Source: Owenia fusiformis (lineage: Eukaryota; Annelida; Polychaeta; Sabellida; Oweniidae). From it: a DNA stretch of 64,000 bases. The stretch is taken from NCBI GenBank assembly GCA_903813345.2, contig CAIIXF020000010.1, positions 10,038,349 to 10,102,348 on the forward strand, in the 5' to 3' direction. A program made the translations under genes and the position numbers. Of the stretch, positions 34,624-48,400 are shown in pieces (positions within the stretch are counted from its first letter, which is position 1; each line of letters opens with the position of its first letter). The notes beneath the pieces are model-generated. The model was not told where the DNA came from. It worked only from the letters and a program-made list of their open reading frames with translations, and made no database searches.

Positions 34624-37600
34624 ATGGATGTGGTTTTGCATCGGTCACATGGTGTTTATAAACCCGAGGATGACGTAACTGGATTCGTTCACCTAGAATT
34701 GGACAAACCAATTAAAATCAGAGGTAAGAGATTCTATGTACTCTCAGAATTCTCAGTGTCAATTCGGTTTCGTTCACATCTTAAATTATATTTTTTCATT
34801 CTATTAGGAGAGACGTGTTTTGTGGGATGGTGAACCATATCCAGTCTCGAACAATGTCAGAACTAAAAATTTCTCGAAAACAACAAAAGACAAAAACATA
34901 GTGAGTGATAGTGAATTACGATAAAAATCTAAATTAATACGTCAAAAACATGATGAAATACGAACCTTAAAAATGCAACCTTAAAAATATTTCTTTCGCA
35001 GGAAAAGACTCTTCTATACAATACATGTTGCATATCTTAACGGATGTGCCTGCATTGGTACGTGACATCATACGTGACGTATGTCCAGTAATTTTATTGC
35101 AATAGGAGCACAAGAAAGCACACTACTCACTTGTATAAGATTTACCTTTACCGATTGTATATACGATAAATTCAGGTTATGATATACCTTTAATTAAACA
35201 GCTTATGAGATAATGATCCTTTACATGCCTTTTATGTCTTTTTATGGATTAAACGCTTACAAAACGAATCTTTTAGGACGGGATCGATAAAGTTTATATC
35301 CAAGGCAGACAACCTGTCAGATTTACCTGCCAGATGTTAAGAGAAATGTCATTGCATGCCCATTAGTACTAAAAATTTCAAAAAGGCCTTAGTTAAGCTT
35401 TAACGTCCCCTCTTCTAACTTTCGGAAATGGATTCTAGCAATACTATCCACCATAAATCTTCTTCTGAGAAAAATGAGGATTTCAGCAAGGTTGCATTGA
35501 TTTTACATAGTGGCATACCTGATGGTATCCCCACGCTAAGTCAAAGGTCAATGGTGTACATGTATGTCCCCATGTTGAGTCAATGCACCCTTGCTAAAAT
35601 CTCAGAAGAACTCAAGTTGATCGAGTCTCAACAAGTAGATCCATGTTGGATAGTATTGCTAGAATCCATTTTCAATAGTAAGAATAAGGGTTTTTGAACA
35701 GGGGCTTGCATTTCTTTTTTTTGGTACTACCATGGGCATATTGAAAGCCAGAAGTACTACATGCTACATGCTTTGAAATGCACAAATAAGCGAAAAAACG
35801 TGAAATGATCGTAAAATAAAGCAAACAGACAACACGTCAACACACCAGGTTGTTTTAAAAATCTCAGAATACCCTATTACTCATTCAAATTTCAGAGAGA
35901 AATGATTGAAATTAGCACGGCTACACATTATTGTTCCACTGCCAATGGCTGGTGTGTTTTACATACTCATCATGCAGCAAATGGTAATTACGCTAACAAA
36001 TGACAATAGAGCAGTCGAGCGTCGTATGGGAGATGATTAGAAAAGCAATTTTTAGATGCCTGTTATTTCATTGTAAGCCAGTTTTACTGTCAATATTACT
36101 GAAAATTGCTACAGAGAAGTATGAGGTGTTGCCATGGTAACTATTAAAGCTGAATATCGTGAGATTGCAGCTTGTGGCGCAACAGGATATACAACATTCC
36201 GCTTGCTCCCTAATGCAATAACATAATGGACATTTATTTAATGGCTACTGATCTCCAAGGTCCATCCTTCTAGAATAAAGAAATGAATGTATGCTCAGTG
36301 GGGATCATTGTACAATACTGACCTACAATGAGTACTGTGTATAATACTAATTATTGCTATACTACAGGGTGACACAAAATAATGTTGCATAACATTTTTG
36401 TCTGCTGGATTTCTAACTTTTCCTTTTTCACATCAAAAGTAGAATACATGGGGCAGCTCCATAAGCGGATGCGGATTCTGATGACTAGGTTAACTAGATA
36501 AACTTTATGACCGCCAAAAGATGTGCTCTAAATAGCCTCCATTCCTTTGCTGGCACACTTCTGGCCAATTTTTCGTACTTACTGTAACTTGATGTCCCAT
36601 CATATTACATTATTCCTGGCTTAAGTTTTGCCTCGACTGTATTCATGTTTGCCTCACTTATTTTCAATCCAGGTTATACTCCGGTTATACTCTATCCAGG
36701 TTATACTGTATCCAGGTTATACTCCAGGTTATACTGTATCCAGGTTATACTCCAGGTTATACTCTATCCAGGTTATACTCTATCCAGGTTATACTATATC
36801 CAGGTTATACTCCAGGTTATACTCTATCCAGGTTATACTCTACCATATATCCCTACACAGTAAAATTATTTGTCATTTAAAATAAAAGCAATGATTTATC
36901 TTCAAAAACTGCGCCATGAGGAACAAGCAATAACCATTGCCTTAATTAAATCTGGAATAACTGTTTCTTTGCAATTGAGTACATTGATTTTATGGCCTTT
37001 TTAGTATGTTTTATAGAGCTTAGTTGGCCTTTGGGCTGTGCTTAAATTTGAACGCGAATGTCCTCTGAATAAATCTAATTCAGTCTTGCATTAAGCCTCT
37101 GAAATCCTGAACCCCCTGAACCCCCGAACCCCCTTTACCTCTTTCCAGTTTGTGACTGTGGGGTATTCGAGAGGGAGGGGCTCAATCATCCTCTGAAAGC
37201 AAGGTTCCAGACGTCATCCACTAAGTTCCTTCTTCCAAGGAAGGAACTACGAGTTCTGGAGGCCTGTGTTCGGAGGATGGGGCTCAATGGCCTAGCAAGA
37301 GTAATTCTGAATCTGATCCAACAGATCCTTTCTTAGGTTAGCTATGCAGAGAGTAATCCATTCTGATACTGATCTTTCTGTCCTCAAACTTCTAGGAAGA
37401 AACATATAATATCCTTGATTTAACCGATTGAGTATGAAGCAATGTTTGATACATATTTATCATGAGTTCTTACCACAAAGTATAAAGCTCCATTATAAAA
37501 TTATTAGTAGTTAGTGTAACCAAAACACCAGAAAATCCGAAATGTCCTGTTCAAGAACCATGTTTTATTGCTCTATTGACTCCTGCTTTTAAAGCAAATG

Positions 37601-40600
37601 GCTTGAAGTTTTTTTGAAATTATGGAGGATTTCAGCAAGGGGCGATTTCAAGAATCATTTAAAAATATTTCAAAAAGAAATCTTTTCACAGACAATTATT
37701 ACAAATAGAATATATCACTGAAAACCTTTACTATGTCAGAAAAATTAAGATATAGTTTGTAAAATGTCTTAATCCACAAATAAGATAATAAACTAAATTA
37801 CTAGTTTTTCCTTTTTTCTATGACCTTCCTACTGGTTATTATCACATTATTTTGTTAAATAAATTAGGCCAAATCATATATTTTTGTTGTTTAAAGAACT
37901 AAATGATATCTCATTACCCGTGGAAAGTAAGAAAGAGTTCAAAGTCAATACCATAATCAAATAAAAGATACGTCGGTTATGAAATAGAAAATCAGCAAAT
38001 AGGCCTACCCATTATTCTCTCGATTTGAATTTTGCATTAGGAGCTATGGATTCTGTTTCATAGAGCTGTAAACACTGGCTATAAACCAGAATAGAATTCG
38101 ATCAACTGACAATAACAGCAAAGCTATCAGTGTGATATCAATGTGAAGGGCATCTGCTTCTTCAACTGAGTATATTGATTAACGGACTAGGATGCTCCTA
38201 GATCAACCTATCTTCTAATGAATGATTTGCAATTCATCTACTCGCTCTTGATAACATTAAAGGGAAAAACTAGGTGAGAATTCAAATAGAGAGCAATATC
38301 AGGGAAAACAGTTCAAAGCACTAATGCCCCAGTCACATTTAATCTACGTTGACCCATCCTCCCAACGCAGGGCTCCAGATGTCATTCACTTGGTTCGAGT
38401 TCTGAAGACCTGTGTTCGGATGGTGCGTTAACCATATGGCGGCCGTAGCTTCCCAAAATCGATAGAATTATATGCAGTACGATGTACATTTTTCACATCT
38501 TTGTGAAGCTGCGACCGCCGTAGAGCAAATGTGACTGAGGCTTTACATCCCCAACTATACCGAAAATTTTTGATATCCTGAAATAAACAAATAGGTTAAT
38601 AAATCGCCGATTTACATGTAGTTTTACATCGAGCCCCTGTGCCCGCAACCATTCTGTCTTTAATTAACACAGAGTCGTAATATAGAGGGGGTGCAAAATC
38701 AAAATATAAAAATATCAAAGCACAAGGGATAAGAATACCCTGAATGCCAATAGGGTATACAAACGTCCATCTCACTATTACACATTTCCCAGTTTAACTG
38801 CTGTTAGAATCTAATGATCCTTAAGGAGATTGAAAGTCAAGTGGATTGCTCAGGGAGTGTTGTCTCGTTGTCTTCAGGAAAAATATACCGTACTCTGATT
38901 GTAAATAAACACTTGACTTGAAAATGGTAGAAGTTTTAAGGTACATACCACTGTTAATAAGGGAGTTAAGAATGTTCAAGAGAACTTACGTTGTTATTCG
39001 TATGTTTACAATTTTTAATGGCTCTCTAATTGGAGTTTCATGTTATTTTCAGATATACAAAACTCATTCGACAATGCTCTGCATCTTTAAGTTTGCAACA
39101 AATAGAGCATTAATACATGGGCTTCTTTTCAAAGCCCATGTATTAATATAATAGTATGTAGGTTTATAGTCGCCTCTCTTCTGCTCTTGGTTTATAAAAA
39201 TATACTCATAACCAAAGCTAAAAGATCTTGTAGACCGTATATGGAATGAGTTATGTGTTCCTGAAATAGCACGGAACTCCCAATTAAGAAGCCATTAAAA
39301 CTTCTAAACATCCGCAATTACCTTAACATGAAATATTCTGACACCGGGGAATACTGCCCATTTCTCTATTGTCTTTTTCCTAAAAGCTATTTAGAGCTAA
39401 TTCCCTTCTATTCTGTTTATACCAACTTCATAGTGCTTATAACAGTCGGAGCAACTAAAAGCTTGAGAATCAAGATGGTTTAGACTCAGTTGGGCAAAAA
39501 TACCATACTGTCTTACCAGTTTGATTTTCATCTCATACCTTGGTTATCCAAAATGAAAATACTGCAATGGGAGAATTTATACCAAGATCCCTAGACGATC
39601 ATAATTGTTCTAGAAACGAGTGTACTAAATATTTTTTTATAAGATAAAGAATTGGAAAAGAAGACGACCTACTTATTTTTTACCTTTAAAAAGTAGGTCA
39701 CTGAATTTTCTCATTTTTTATACACTTTATAAACAAAATATTCTGTACACTCTTTTCTGGGTACAATAATACATTCTTGGTGCAAAACTGAAAGATGTGG
39801 GCAAAGTGGCGAAGGAGGGGTCCATATTTGAAAAGTAACATGAGGATTGCTTCAAAATGGCAGAAAGTACACAATGACCTTAAAGTATTTATCTCATTAA
39901 CGAATGTTTTTTTATATCGTCAGGTGTACAGCTTCTAGTCCATGGCAGCAGCACCATTAGCTGGCGGATACCCAGCAAGAGCAATGAGCACTCTCAAATC
40001 CATAGGCAAGAGGAGGTCTACTTCAACCACAGCATTACACTATGGGGACACGGTAAGAGGATTTTCACTGTATCATGGGGGATATTACACTATGGGGACA
40101 CGGTAAGATGATTTACACTGTATCATGGGGGATATTACACTATGGGGACACGGTAAGAGAATTTACACTGTATCGTGGGGATATTACACTATGGGGACAC
40201 GGTAAGAGGATTTTCACTGTATCATAGGGGATATTACACTATGGGGACACAGTAAGAGAATTTACACTATATCGTGGGGGATATTACACTATGGGGACAC
40301 GGTAAGAGGATTTACACTGTATCATGGGGGATATTACACTATGGGGACAAGCATTTTCACTGTACATGGTAAGAGGATTTTCACTGTATCATGGGGGATA
40401 TTACACTATGGGGACACGGTAAGGGGATTTACACTGTATATCATGGGGGATATTACACTATGGGGACACGGTAAGAGGATTTACACTGTATCATGGGGGA
40501 TATTACACTATGGGGACACGGTCAGAGGATCTACACTGTATCATGGGGGCGTGAATGTATTAGTTTACATTACATAAGAGATACATGTATGGTAGGGAGC

Positions 40601-43600
40601 ATAAATTTGACTAAGGAGATACACATTACACCAAGGGGATATACATTGCACTAAGGGAATATACACTGCACTAAGAGGTAAAGAGATACATCACACTAAA
40701 GGGAATATCCATTACACTAAGGGGCATGATAGTTAATATATATTATAATAAGGGGGGAGGCTTGAACAGGGATATACATGATCTGGGGTGACATAGTAAG
40801 AAATTTATACAACACTATGGGGGCATGCTTAGAGAACTGATTATATAACACTATGCCTCTAAAAAGCTGAGAATTACACTAATGAGAATTTACAATGCAC
40901 AATGAAGATAAGGTAGGGGATTTAATTTAGGCATATTTCATTCTTTGCCAATTTTGTTGGTGGAATATTTATATGAACAATCAATTTGAATACCTAAATT
41001 AGTAACATCATAAATATAAAAATATGGATATAAAAAATATACAGGACAACGTCTGTGTTCTGCAATATATTTTACATAAACATAGGTATATCAAATAAAA
41101 AAAATACATACATGATGAATAAACAGAAAATATGAAAAATAATTCCTTTGGAATTTTCATTTTCAGCATCTACAGACTGTGATTTAGAAACGATACCACG
41201 TGGCAGCCATTTATTCCCATTTAAGTTCCCCCTTCCAATGGAAATCCCTGGTTCTTTCGAAGGTTTACATGGGAGAAGCAGGTGAGAGGAACTTATATTT
41301 CGATGTTATCAGTTCGCTACGATGTAAAAGCAGCACGTTTTATAACATACTGAATTCCCTTTCACGCTTATGTTTGATCATGGCATTTGCAAGAGAAATA
41401 TAAATAAAAACTGTCAATTTTCAAGTTGAAAATATGCAATTAAGCACTAATTTTTGATCCATTGTGTTTTTTCACCCACTCTATATTCTCTTCCTCAGCC
41501 TTGGGGTAATATGTTATACTGAGAGCCAGGGGAGGCGTTGGTAATAATACAATTTTAATTGTAAAAATACATTCTAGATACATAGAAAGTTCTTACTTAT
41601 GTTAATCTTGCTTTCCCATGTACATTCACAGGTATTACGTCCAAAGCAGCCTTGTCTATGATAAACACGATGACAGCCTTGTTACGCAGTGTCCCTTTAC
41701 AGTATTCAGAGATGTTGACCTCAGACCACAATTCACGCTCATGGTAAGTCTAGGGAACAATTTACACTCATGGTAAGTTTAGGGCACAATTTACACTCAT
41801 GGTAAGTCTAGGGCACAATTTACACCCATGGTAAGTTTAGGGCACAATTTACACTCATAACTAAGTCTAGGGCACAATTTACACTCATGGTAAGTTTAGG
41901 GCACAATTTACACTCATGGTAAGTCTAGGGCACAATTTACACCCATGGTAAGTCTAGGGCACAATTTACACCCATGGTAAGTTTAGGGCACAATTTACAC
42001 TCATTACTAAGTCTAGGGCACAATTTATGTCAATGGTAAGTCTAGGACACAATCTATGCAAATGGTAAGTCTAGGGCACAATTTACGCTAATGGTAAGTC
42101 TCAGGCACAATTTAAACTCATTGTAAGTCTAGGGCACAATTTACGCTCATGGTAAGTCTCAGGCACAAATTAAACTCATTGTAAGTCTAGGGCACAATTT
42201 ATGCTCATGGTAAGTTTAGAGTACAATTCACACTCACGGTAAGTCTAGGCACAATTTATGGAAATGGTAAGTCTAGGGCACAATTTAAGCTCATGGTAAT
42301 TCTAGGGCACAATTTACACTAATGATAAGTCTAGGGCACAATTAAAGCTCATGATAAGTCTAGGGCACAATTTATACTTCATATTACATCATTCTTGTTT
42401 TCTTTAAAGGAGAAGATGAAGAAGGAGAGGGAGATTTGCCTCAGGTCAACATGTTGGAGGGCAGGGCATGTGGTCCTAGGGATCTCTACCCCAAAGTCTG
42501 CCTTTGTCCCAGGAGAGAAGATGACTGTCAATACTGAAATACACAATATGACGGGCAGGAAGCTGAAGGGGTCGACGATTGCATTTAGACAGGTAATGTA
42601 TTATGATTATGGGATGTGGTTGCTGTTATAAAAAATTATTTCTAGACAATGTAAACTAAGACTGAAGGTTGCGGAGGATATTATAATTTAGATAATTACC
42701 TTATGACAATATTAAATAATATGAAGCTACAGCTGTAGCTACATGTATATACCTTCAATTGACATATATGACAGCATTACAATATGACATGAAATGATAC
42801 AATTCAAAACAGGTCATGCATTCACTGTATATTTCATGTTAGGTCGTGAGCTATGGGACTAATTCAGAGACAAGGCGTGTTACATGGGACATGGTGCACC
42901 TACATCAACCAGGACTGGGGCCTGGGAAACAAGGAGTCTGGCAGAACCTGGTGATTATTCCATCTACTGTCCCCACAGGGTTAGATGGGTGTTCACTTAT
43001 GAAGCTCACATATGAAATAGTAGTAAGTTAATAACCCTGCGTTGTTTGTGTTTGAGTCCATACTTATTAAGCACATGGAAAATCAAATGATATTTGAGTA
43101 AAGGATGCATGTACATTAAAAACAACTCCAAAAAAAGGTCATAACAGAATAATGATAAGTAATGATAATAGAATAATATTACCTACAATAGGTCATTTAA
43201 AAGTTGTCACTTGTTGCTCAAACTTTTGAGCTCATTTGATAAATTCTACAATTTTCTTTTGTATTGCAGTTATTAGTAGAAGTTGATAGGGTTAAACAGA
43301 ATGTATCTATTCCAATAACTATTGGCACCATCCAGCATACACCATCCAAGTACTGTCACTGGGAATATACAGGTAATTTTTACATTCTAAGTATATAGAG
43401 AGGGGTGTGTATTAATAGATGGCAGCATAGTGCCGGGTTTAAGCATAACATGGATTATCAAGAGCCCATTTCTTGATACCCCTATCCTTTATAAAATGTA
43501 TGACTTTGACTGAAAATGATGTCTTCCAATATGGCTAATTGGTCACAGAGTAAGAGAACTCATGAATTGGCATTCAAAAACATGTTACAAAATCTAAAAT

Positions 43601-44043
43601 AGATGTATACATTGATAATAACAACTTGTAGTGTAATAGGCCTAATGATTATCAAATAAAATAAGACTACTCCAAGCATTGTTACCGTCTGATGCTATTA
43701 ACAGTAATTACATAGTATCCCTACACAATGTTGACTTTGGAAGTTGTCATTTCTACAATTATTTTTACTTTCCCCAATTCATTGAGCTGAAACAATATAA
43801 TTAGCCATACGTGTAATAATCTTCTTTGCAGATCCAGCCCCATTTCCCAATAAACGTTGGAGCTCAATTCACGATGCTGACAGCACAAGGAAACACCATT
43901 GTGGATATTTTGAACCTAAATGCAAATATTTCACATTTCAAATGCCAGAGACTGAGCTTAGTACATTTGAATACAGTCCGGGTCAAAAGAGAAGGCATAT
44001 AATTTTATCACCTGATGAGGAGAATAAAGAATCAACAGTGTAG
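34624..44043 (+). CDS. Arrestin-domain-containing protein (alpha-arrestin/ARRDC family, 377 aa)
   Basis: Eight exons: 34624-34723, 39924-40052, 41167-41281, 41632-41743, 42410-42592, 42843-43022, 43270-43372, 43832-44043 (TAG). They total 1,134 nt with all phases agreeing. The arrestin N domain (exons 1-4) shows GVYKPEDDVTGFVHLELDKP, VYFNHSITLWGH, HLFPFKFPLPMEIPGSFEG and CPFTVFRDVDL. The C domain (exons 5-8) shows FVPGEKMTVNTEIHNMTGRK and LKLTYEIV. Alpha-arrestins are cytoplasmic or endosomal adaptors that sort membrane receptors. The short tail has no PPxY motif, so NEDD4-type ligase recruitment, common in the family, is not expected. The start ATG at 34624 fits family length, but the frame stays open upstream to an acceptor at about 34529, so a longer N-terminus is possible. 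Introns 2 and 4 carry donor-site minisatellites. Confidence 0.9.
36660..36845 (+). repeat. Short tandem repeat, CCAGGTTATACT unit
   Basis: About a dozen head-to-tail units of CCAGGTTATACTCTAT (16-17 bp) with shortened variants. It lies in ARRDC intron 1, far from any splice site. Confidence 0.9.
37185..38430. repeat. Two diverged copies of a GTTCCAGACGTCAT...GTGTTCGGA repeat
   Basis: 37190-37282 and 38372-38430 share TCCAGA(C/T)GTCAT(C/T)CACT, GAGTTCTG and CCTGTGTTCGGA in the same order. The second copy is embedded in the palindromic MITE at 38334, suggesting that family carries or captured this segment. Confidence 0.55.
38334..38545. mobile_element. Palindromic 'CAGTCACATTTG/CTACGG' MITE, copy in ARRDC intron 1
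   Basis: It starts GCCCCAGTCACATTTAATCT and ends GTAGAGCAAATGTGACTGAG, which are complementary. It contains GGCCGTAGCTTCCCAAAATC as in the other copies. Confidence 0.75.
39110..39150. repeat. ATACATGGGCTT perfect-arm hairpin
   Basis: TTAATACATGGGCTT and AAGCCCATGTATTAA flank a short loop (about 15-bp arms). A similar core hairpin (ACATGGGCTTTCA ... TGAAAGCCCATGT) is at about 58650-58685. Confidence 0.7.
39665..39860. repeat. AAGTAGGTCACTGAATT hairpin element (copy 2, opposite orientation)
   Basis: GACCTACTTATTTTTTACC and AAAAAGTAGGTCACTGAATT form the hairpin. The downstream sequence (GTGCAAAACTGAAAGATGTG) corresponds in reverse to the flank of the copy at 26255. It lies in ARRDC intron 1 close to exon 2. 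Confidence 0.65.
40030..40545 (+). repeat. 50-bp minisatellite duplicating the 5' splice site of ARRDC exon 2
   Basis: Exon 2 ends TATGGGGACACG and its donor GTAAGA is at 40053. The whole segment TACACTATGGGGACACGGTA plus about 30 intronic bases is then repeated with donor-like GTs at 40103, 40153, 40202, 40252, 40302, 40369 (variant), 40419, 40471 and 40521 (GTCAGA). The unit therefore contains exon end, donor and intron. Later copies keep a near-consensus donor. Confidence 0.93.
41728..42390 (+). repeat. 29-bp minisatellite duplicating the 5' splice site of ARRDC exon 4
   Basis: Exon 4 ends CAATTCACGCTCATG with donor GTAAGTCTAGG at 41744. The unit CAATTTACACTCATGGTAAG plus TCTAGGGCA is repeated about 22 times. 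Donor-like GTAAGT recurs at 41773, 41802, 41831, 41889 and onward, with occasional damaged copies (ACTAAGT, GATAAGT). It fills nearly the whole intron up to exon 5 at 42410. Confidence 0.94.
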
Positions 44044-45484
44044 TCAGACTTTTTTCCAGGGGTGTATTGTAAAACAACAGACATGGTTACCTTTTGTGGA
44101 TATTAAAAGACTAAGAATGGCAAAGTTGTTTTCTTACTAGCCATAGAATCATTTTGATACATGAGACACCCTCTTAACCATTGGCCACTTCTTTTGAAAA
44201 GGCGAAAGATTTCTCAATGGTGAGGGATATTTAGTTTTTCACCTGATACAATTCTCAAATCTTTAACAATAGATTAAAGGTGCCACAGAAACTAGAGATG
44301 AGCTGTTAGAGCACTTTCCAAAACATTGTCACAATTTTACAATTATTTTTGTTCACAATTCCATTCCATGTCATGCCTATTTTCTAAATTGTTCAGCAGT
44401 TCTGATTCTTTTTGGTTATCATCCTTTGATTGATTTTAATCTGGCATCAAATAATTCCTCATACAGTTCAAATCTTCTTGAAAAATTAAGTTAATTTCAT
44501 TAGAGTTTAACCCCAACTCCAAAAGTACAAAAATTTGAAAATGTAATTTTTCTAGAATTTCTCAAAAATTCAACATTCTTCACCCATAAAATCAATATTT
44601 ACCCATTCCCTTCTTACAAAGCTAGTTTCTGTTAGCATTTGGATGCCAATACAATTCAAAACTTAAAACATTTTTAATTGGTGACTTGATTTTGTTGATA
44701 AATCATCTATGACATGTACAATATGATGTAAGTCATGTATTTATATTTTGTGATATTGTCAATTTATTTGTACCTGTATCTGTGATGAGTAGGTCTATAG
44801 AGATATACAGGGTGTTCCAAAATGTGAACTGCTGCAACATGCTATTTCCTGCAGGTAATAAGGGAAATGTGACCCTTTTTGCAGGTCACTCTTTTGGACC
44901 ACCCTGTATCAGAGATGTGCTGTTATTTAATGATATTGAAAATATCTGCTATATCAATTGATCTATTGAAAAAAACAATATTGTGATATCTATTGTATTT
45001 TTGTATGTCATTATTTTATTGATAAATATTATAACATATTATTGTAATAATAAATAAATTATTGAAAAGACAAAATATATTATGTTTTTAAATTCATAAA
45101 GTCTAAAACAAATTGAAATTAATTTCTTCTGAAACAGTGGGAACTGGTGGTAATATTTGATCCTATGTATTATCCATACATGTACACTTACATGTAGTAT
45201 AGTTTCACCTGTACTTAGTGTAACACTACAGAAGTATGAACTCACATTTTTCACAAATAAACAATTTGAAATCCAGTACTTCTTATAACAAGTTCTCAAA
45301 AAGATTCAAAGTTATAACCATATTCACCATTTTACTATCTAGTCTATAATTTTCAATAGAAGGGCTTCACAGCAGTGTCAAATTTCCGTCTTAGCATATG
45401 TGAAATAACCATTCATTTCATTATGCTTAAAATTACAATTACAATTTTAGACACATTATCTTGAGGCTATTACATATCCTGCTG
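44044..45484. other. Convergent 3' region between ARRDC and NBAS
   Basis: This is AT-rich untranslated or intergenic sequence. It holds a small MITE (44806-44928) and, near 45048, AATAAA on the plus strand that could end ARRDC transcripts. No further coding exon was seen. Confidence 0.5.
44806..44928. mobile_element. ~120-bp MITE with TACAGGGTG(T/G)TCCAAAA ends
   Basis: TACAGGGTGTTCCAAAA at the left and TTTTGGACCACCCTGTA at the right are inverted repeats with one mismatch. The short interior also pairs partly (CTGCAACA / TGCAGGTCA). There is no coding capacity. Confidence 0.75.
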
Positions 45485-48400
45485 TTATTTATCTAATTGT
45501 TTCATTTTGATTGCACTAGTGAAAGTCAGTAACCCAGTATGGAAGGTGACTTGTTGTAATTTTAATGACCCTGCAAGGATAGTGTTCCCACTATGATACA
45601 GCTGGGATATAAATGTGTCCAATCTGGGTTTTGTTTCTGGTAAATTGTTCATCAAATATTCTGTGATATGAGAGTAGTAAACAGAACTTGTACATTTTGT
45701 TGCTAGGTTCTCTGTCAATAGCAGTTCTGTTAAGTCATCCTCTGCTGCCATCTATAAATACAAATACATTTCCTTTTCATTAAAAAGATGCACTTTCTCA
45801 ACATCTTTACAGGTATCTTCATGTTATTCCTTACTTTTTCATAACCGAGACAGTATGTGTACATTAAATGATCATCAACTCTTTAGCCTTAAGCACTTCA
45901 ATTATGACGTTTAGAGTTCAAATCAAGTTACACCTGTATATTAATCACTCTCTTCTTACAGATACTACCAGAATTTAATAATTTTAATACATGTAATGTA
46001 TCTAATGCACTGCCTTTGAAAGGCATGAGTTACCATACTCCAGACCTGCCATTTATTGGCTTAATTTTGTGAGGTAACTTTGGCCTCAGTATGGACCATA
46101 CATGCATGAAGTAGAATATAAAAAGCACAAATGACATACATATTAGTTAAAAGTGAGATTTACCTGGTCTAGTTGATTGATAGTGTCAACAGCAGTGTCA
46201 TATAAGGCAGAGAATTGTGACATCACAATGGCCTGGACTACCTCCACAGCATATCCTTGCTTTTGTAGAACACCACATACATGAGCCATGACCTGAAATA
46301 AATCAAATTGAGCAAACTGAGATGAAAGTGTAGGAAATACAAAGAGATCCCCAAAATGTTTGTTTGAATATTATATGGGAATATCCACAATTAGTGCCAC
46401 CTGTCTCTGCAAACTGTAAACAAAAGCAAGTCAAATCAAAATCAATTTAAAAATCCTAGGCTGAACACAATAAAGGAACCATGTTAGACATTGTACAATC
46501 AATTCCCACATGTCTGCCAAGGCACTCAAAGAATTCCTACGAGTATACTTTAACTGGATCAACTAAATTCATGAACTAACCTCAGTGTCCAAGGGCACAT
46601 CAGATTTATTGATGTCTATTATAACTTGAACAATAGCTGCCCCAAGACCCTTTAGTTGTTGTTCTAAAGCCAGAAAGTGTTGTATGAGCTGACACAATGG
46701 ATGCTTCTCACTCTGATCACATCTGGAAAGAAAAATCAGACGATGTAAAACACACAGTTATTTTGAGCATTTGGTTGGTTGAATTGGAAGATCTCTTGGG
46801 ACAGTCAAGCAGAGAGTGGGAACTTTTTACGGTCAATCAGAATCTCTTATTGGACCCAGAGTATTTTTCCCACATTATCCAACTTCAGTATACAAAAATG
46901 CTTTTTATTCATTAAACAGAGGTCCAGATGTTTGTTACTGGCATAAACTCTATATCCAGATTTGTGTTGGTCTTCTCTATTTTCCAAATGCCCCTCTATT
47001 GTATATACCAGATATAGATCCAATATAATTCTTTCTTTGTGTCTTCAAAATGTGACACTAATACTTGCATGTCCATCTTTATAATGAAAAACTGTCACTG
47101 TAATGATATACTTTGAGGAACAGAAATTACATTAAAATAATGAAAATTGTTTGGAAAGATTTGTTTAGAGGACACGCTGACCGAATTAACTTTGGTCTAT
47201 AAGTGTCAACCAAATATACACATATTAGGCACATATTTAAGTTATTGGATATATCTGGATAATAAATTACATGAGCCTTGAGATAATCCCAATATCCTGA
47301 ACCTCATATAGAAATAATCTCTATGTATATTGTTACTTCCTCAACCAAATGGTTTATGTGTATTCAAATACACTTTTGTGTTTTTACAAAATTTAATGAC
47401 TATGATGATGCTAGTAACCTGTAGTTACGAGACAATACATTTGGTCACGCAGTACAATACATACTGCTTGTCTATTATTTCCATTTCCCCCAATAAAACA
47501 TTCTAATGATTTATTTGTTACATCCGAGTAGCAATCTATTTCAATCAAACGACTGCATTTGAAATGAACAAATAATGTTATACACTGATAATATATAATT
47601 ATGTTTTCATGAGCTTTCTATTGGCAGCTAAAGGTATCATTATTTCGTCATAAAGGACTTAGATCTCGGAGAATGTGTGTTTATTCCAGAAAATTACACA
47701 GGACAAGACCTCCAGTGAGACAACTTTGTTTTTATAATCTGAATAAAATGGGCTACTTTACATTTGGATTTACTTTATTTCACATATAAACTTATTTGCA
47801 AAGCAAAGATAATTTGATAATTCAAAATAATAAAGGTAAAAATTGATATAATGAGTGGAATTTGATTGGATAAAAAATCTAGAATAGCAGGTAATCATAA
47901 AACGGGAGATATATAGGACATGTGAACAAACTATTGGATGTCGCCAATTTGCGACAAAAATGATGATGAATTGAATTAATAAAGAAGAAAAATGTCTAGT
48001 CGTCCTAAAGGACTTATTATCTCGTATAAAACTGGAAACAGATGATTGACACTTCCGTCTATTTATATAACAGATTTCAACTTTTAGACATTAAATGGAC
48101 ATTAAATGGAATAAAGTAAAATTTCAAAAATCTGAACATAATTTTGTCAATGGCATATTACAGTATGTTAGCAGTGGCTATATGAAGGATAAAAGGATAT
48201 AAGATTAAGTGAATATAATAATATGGATTATTGGGGTACAAAGAAGAGACAAATAATTGCATTTGTTGTGTGTATAGCAGCAATTAATAAAGGTATGTGG
48301 CAGATAATTCATAAATTGTAAACCCAATTTTTGACAATCTTTGATTGACGAGGCTATTTCAATTCTTAACTCATAGAACCTCTAGCTCAACATTGAATGT

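Noticed and set aside
35428-35697. An 89-codon open frame in ARRDC intron 1
   Set aside because: No family resemblance, no splice context, and not in phase with the arrestin exons.
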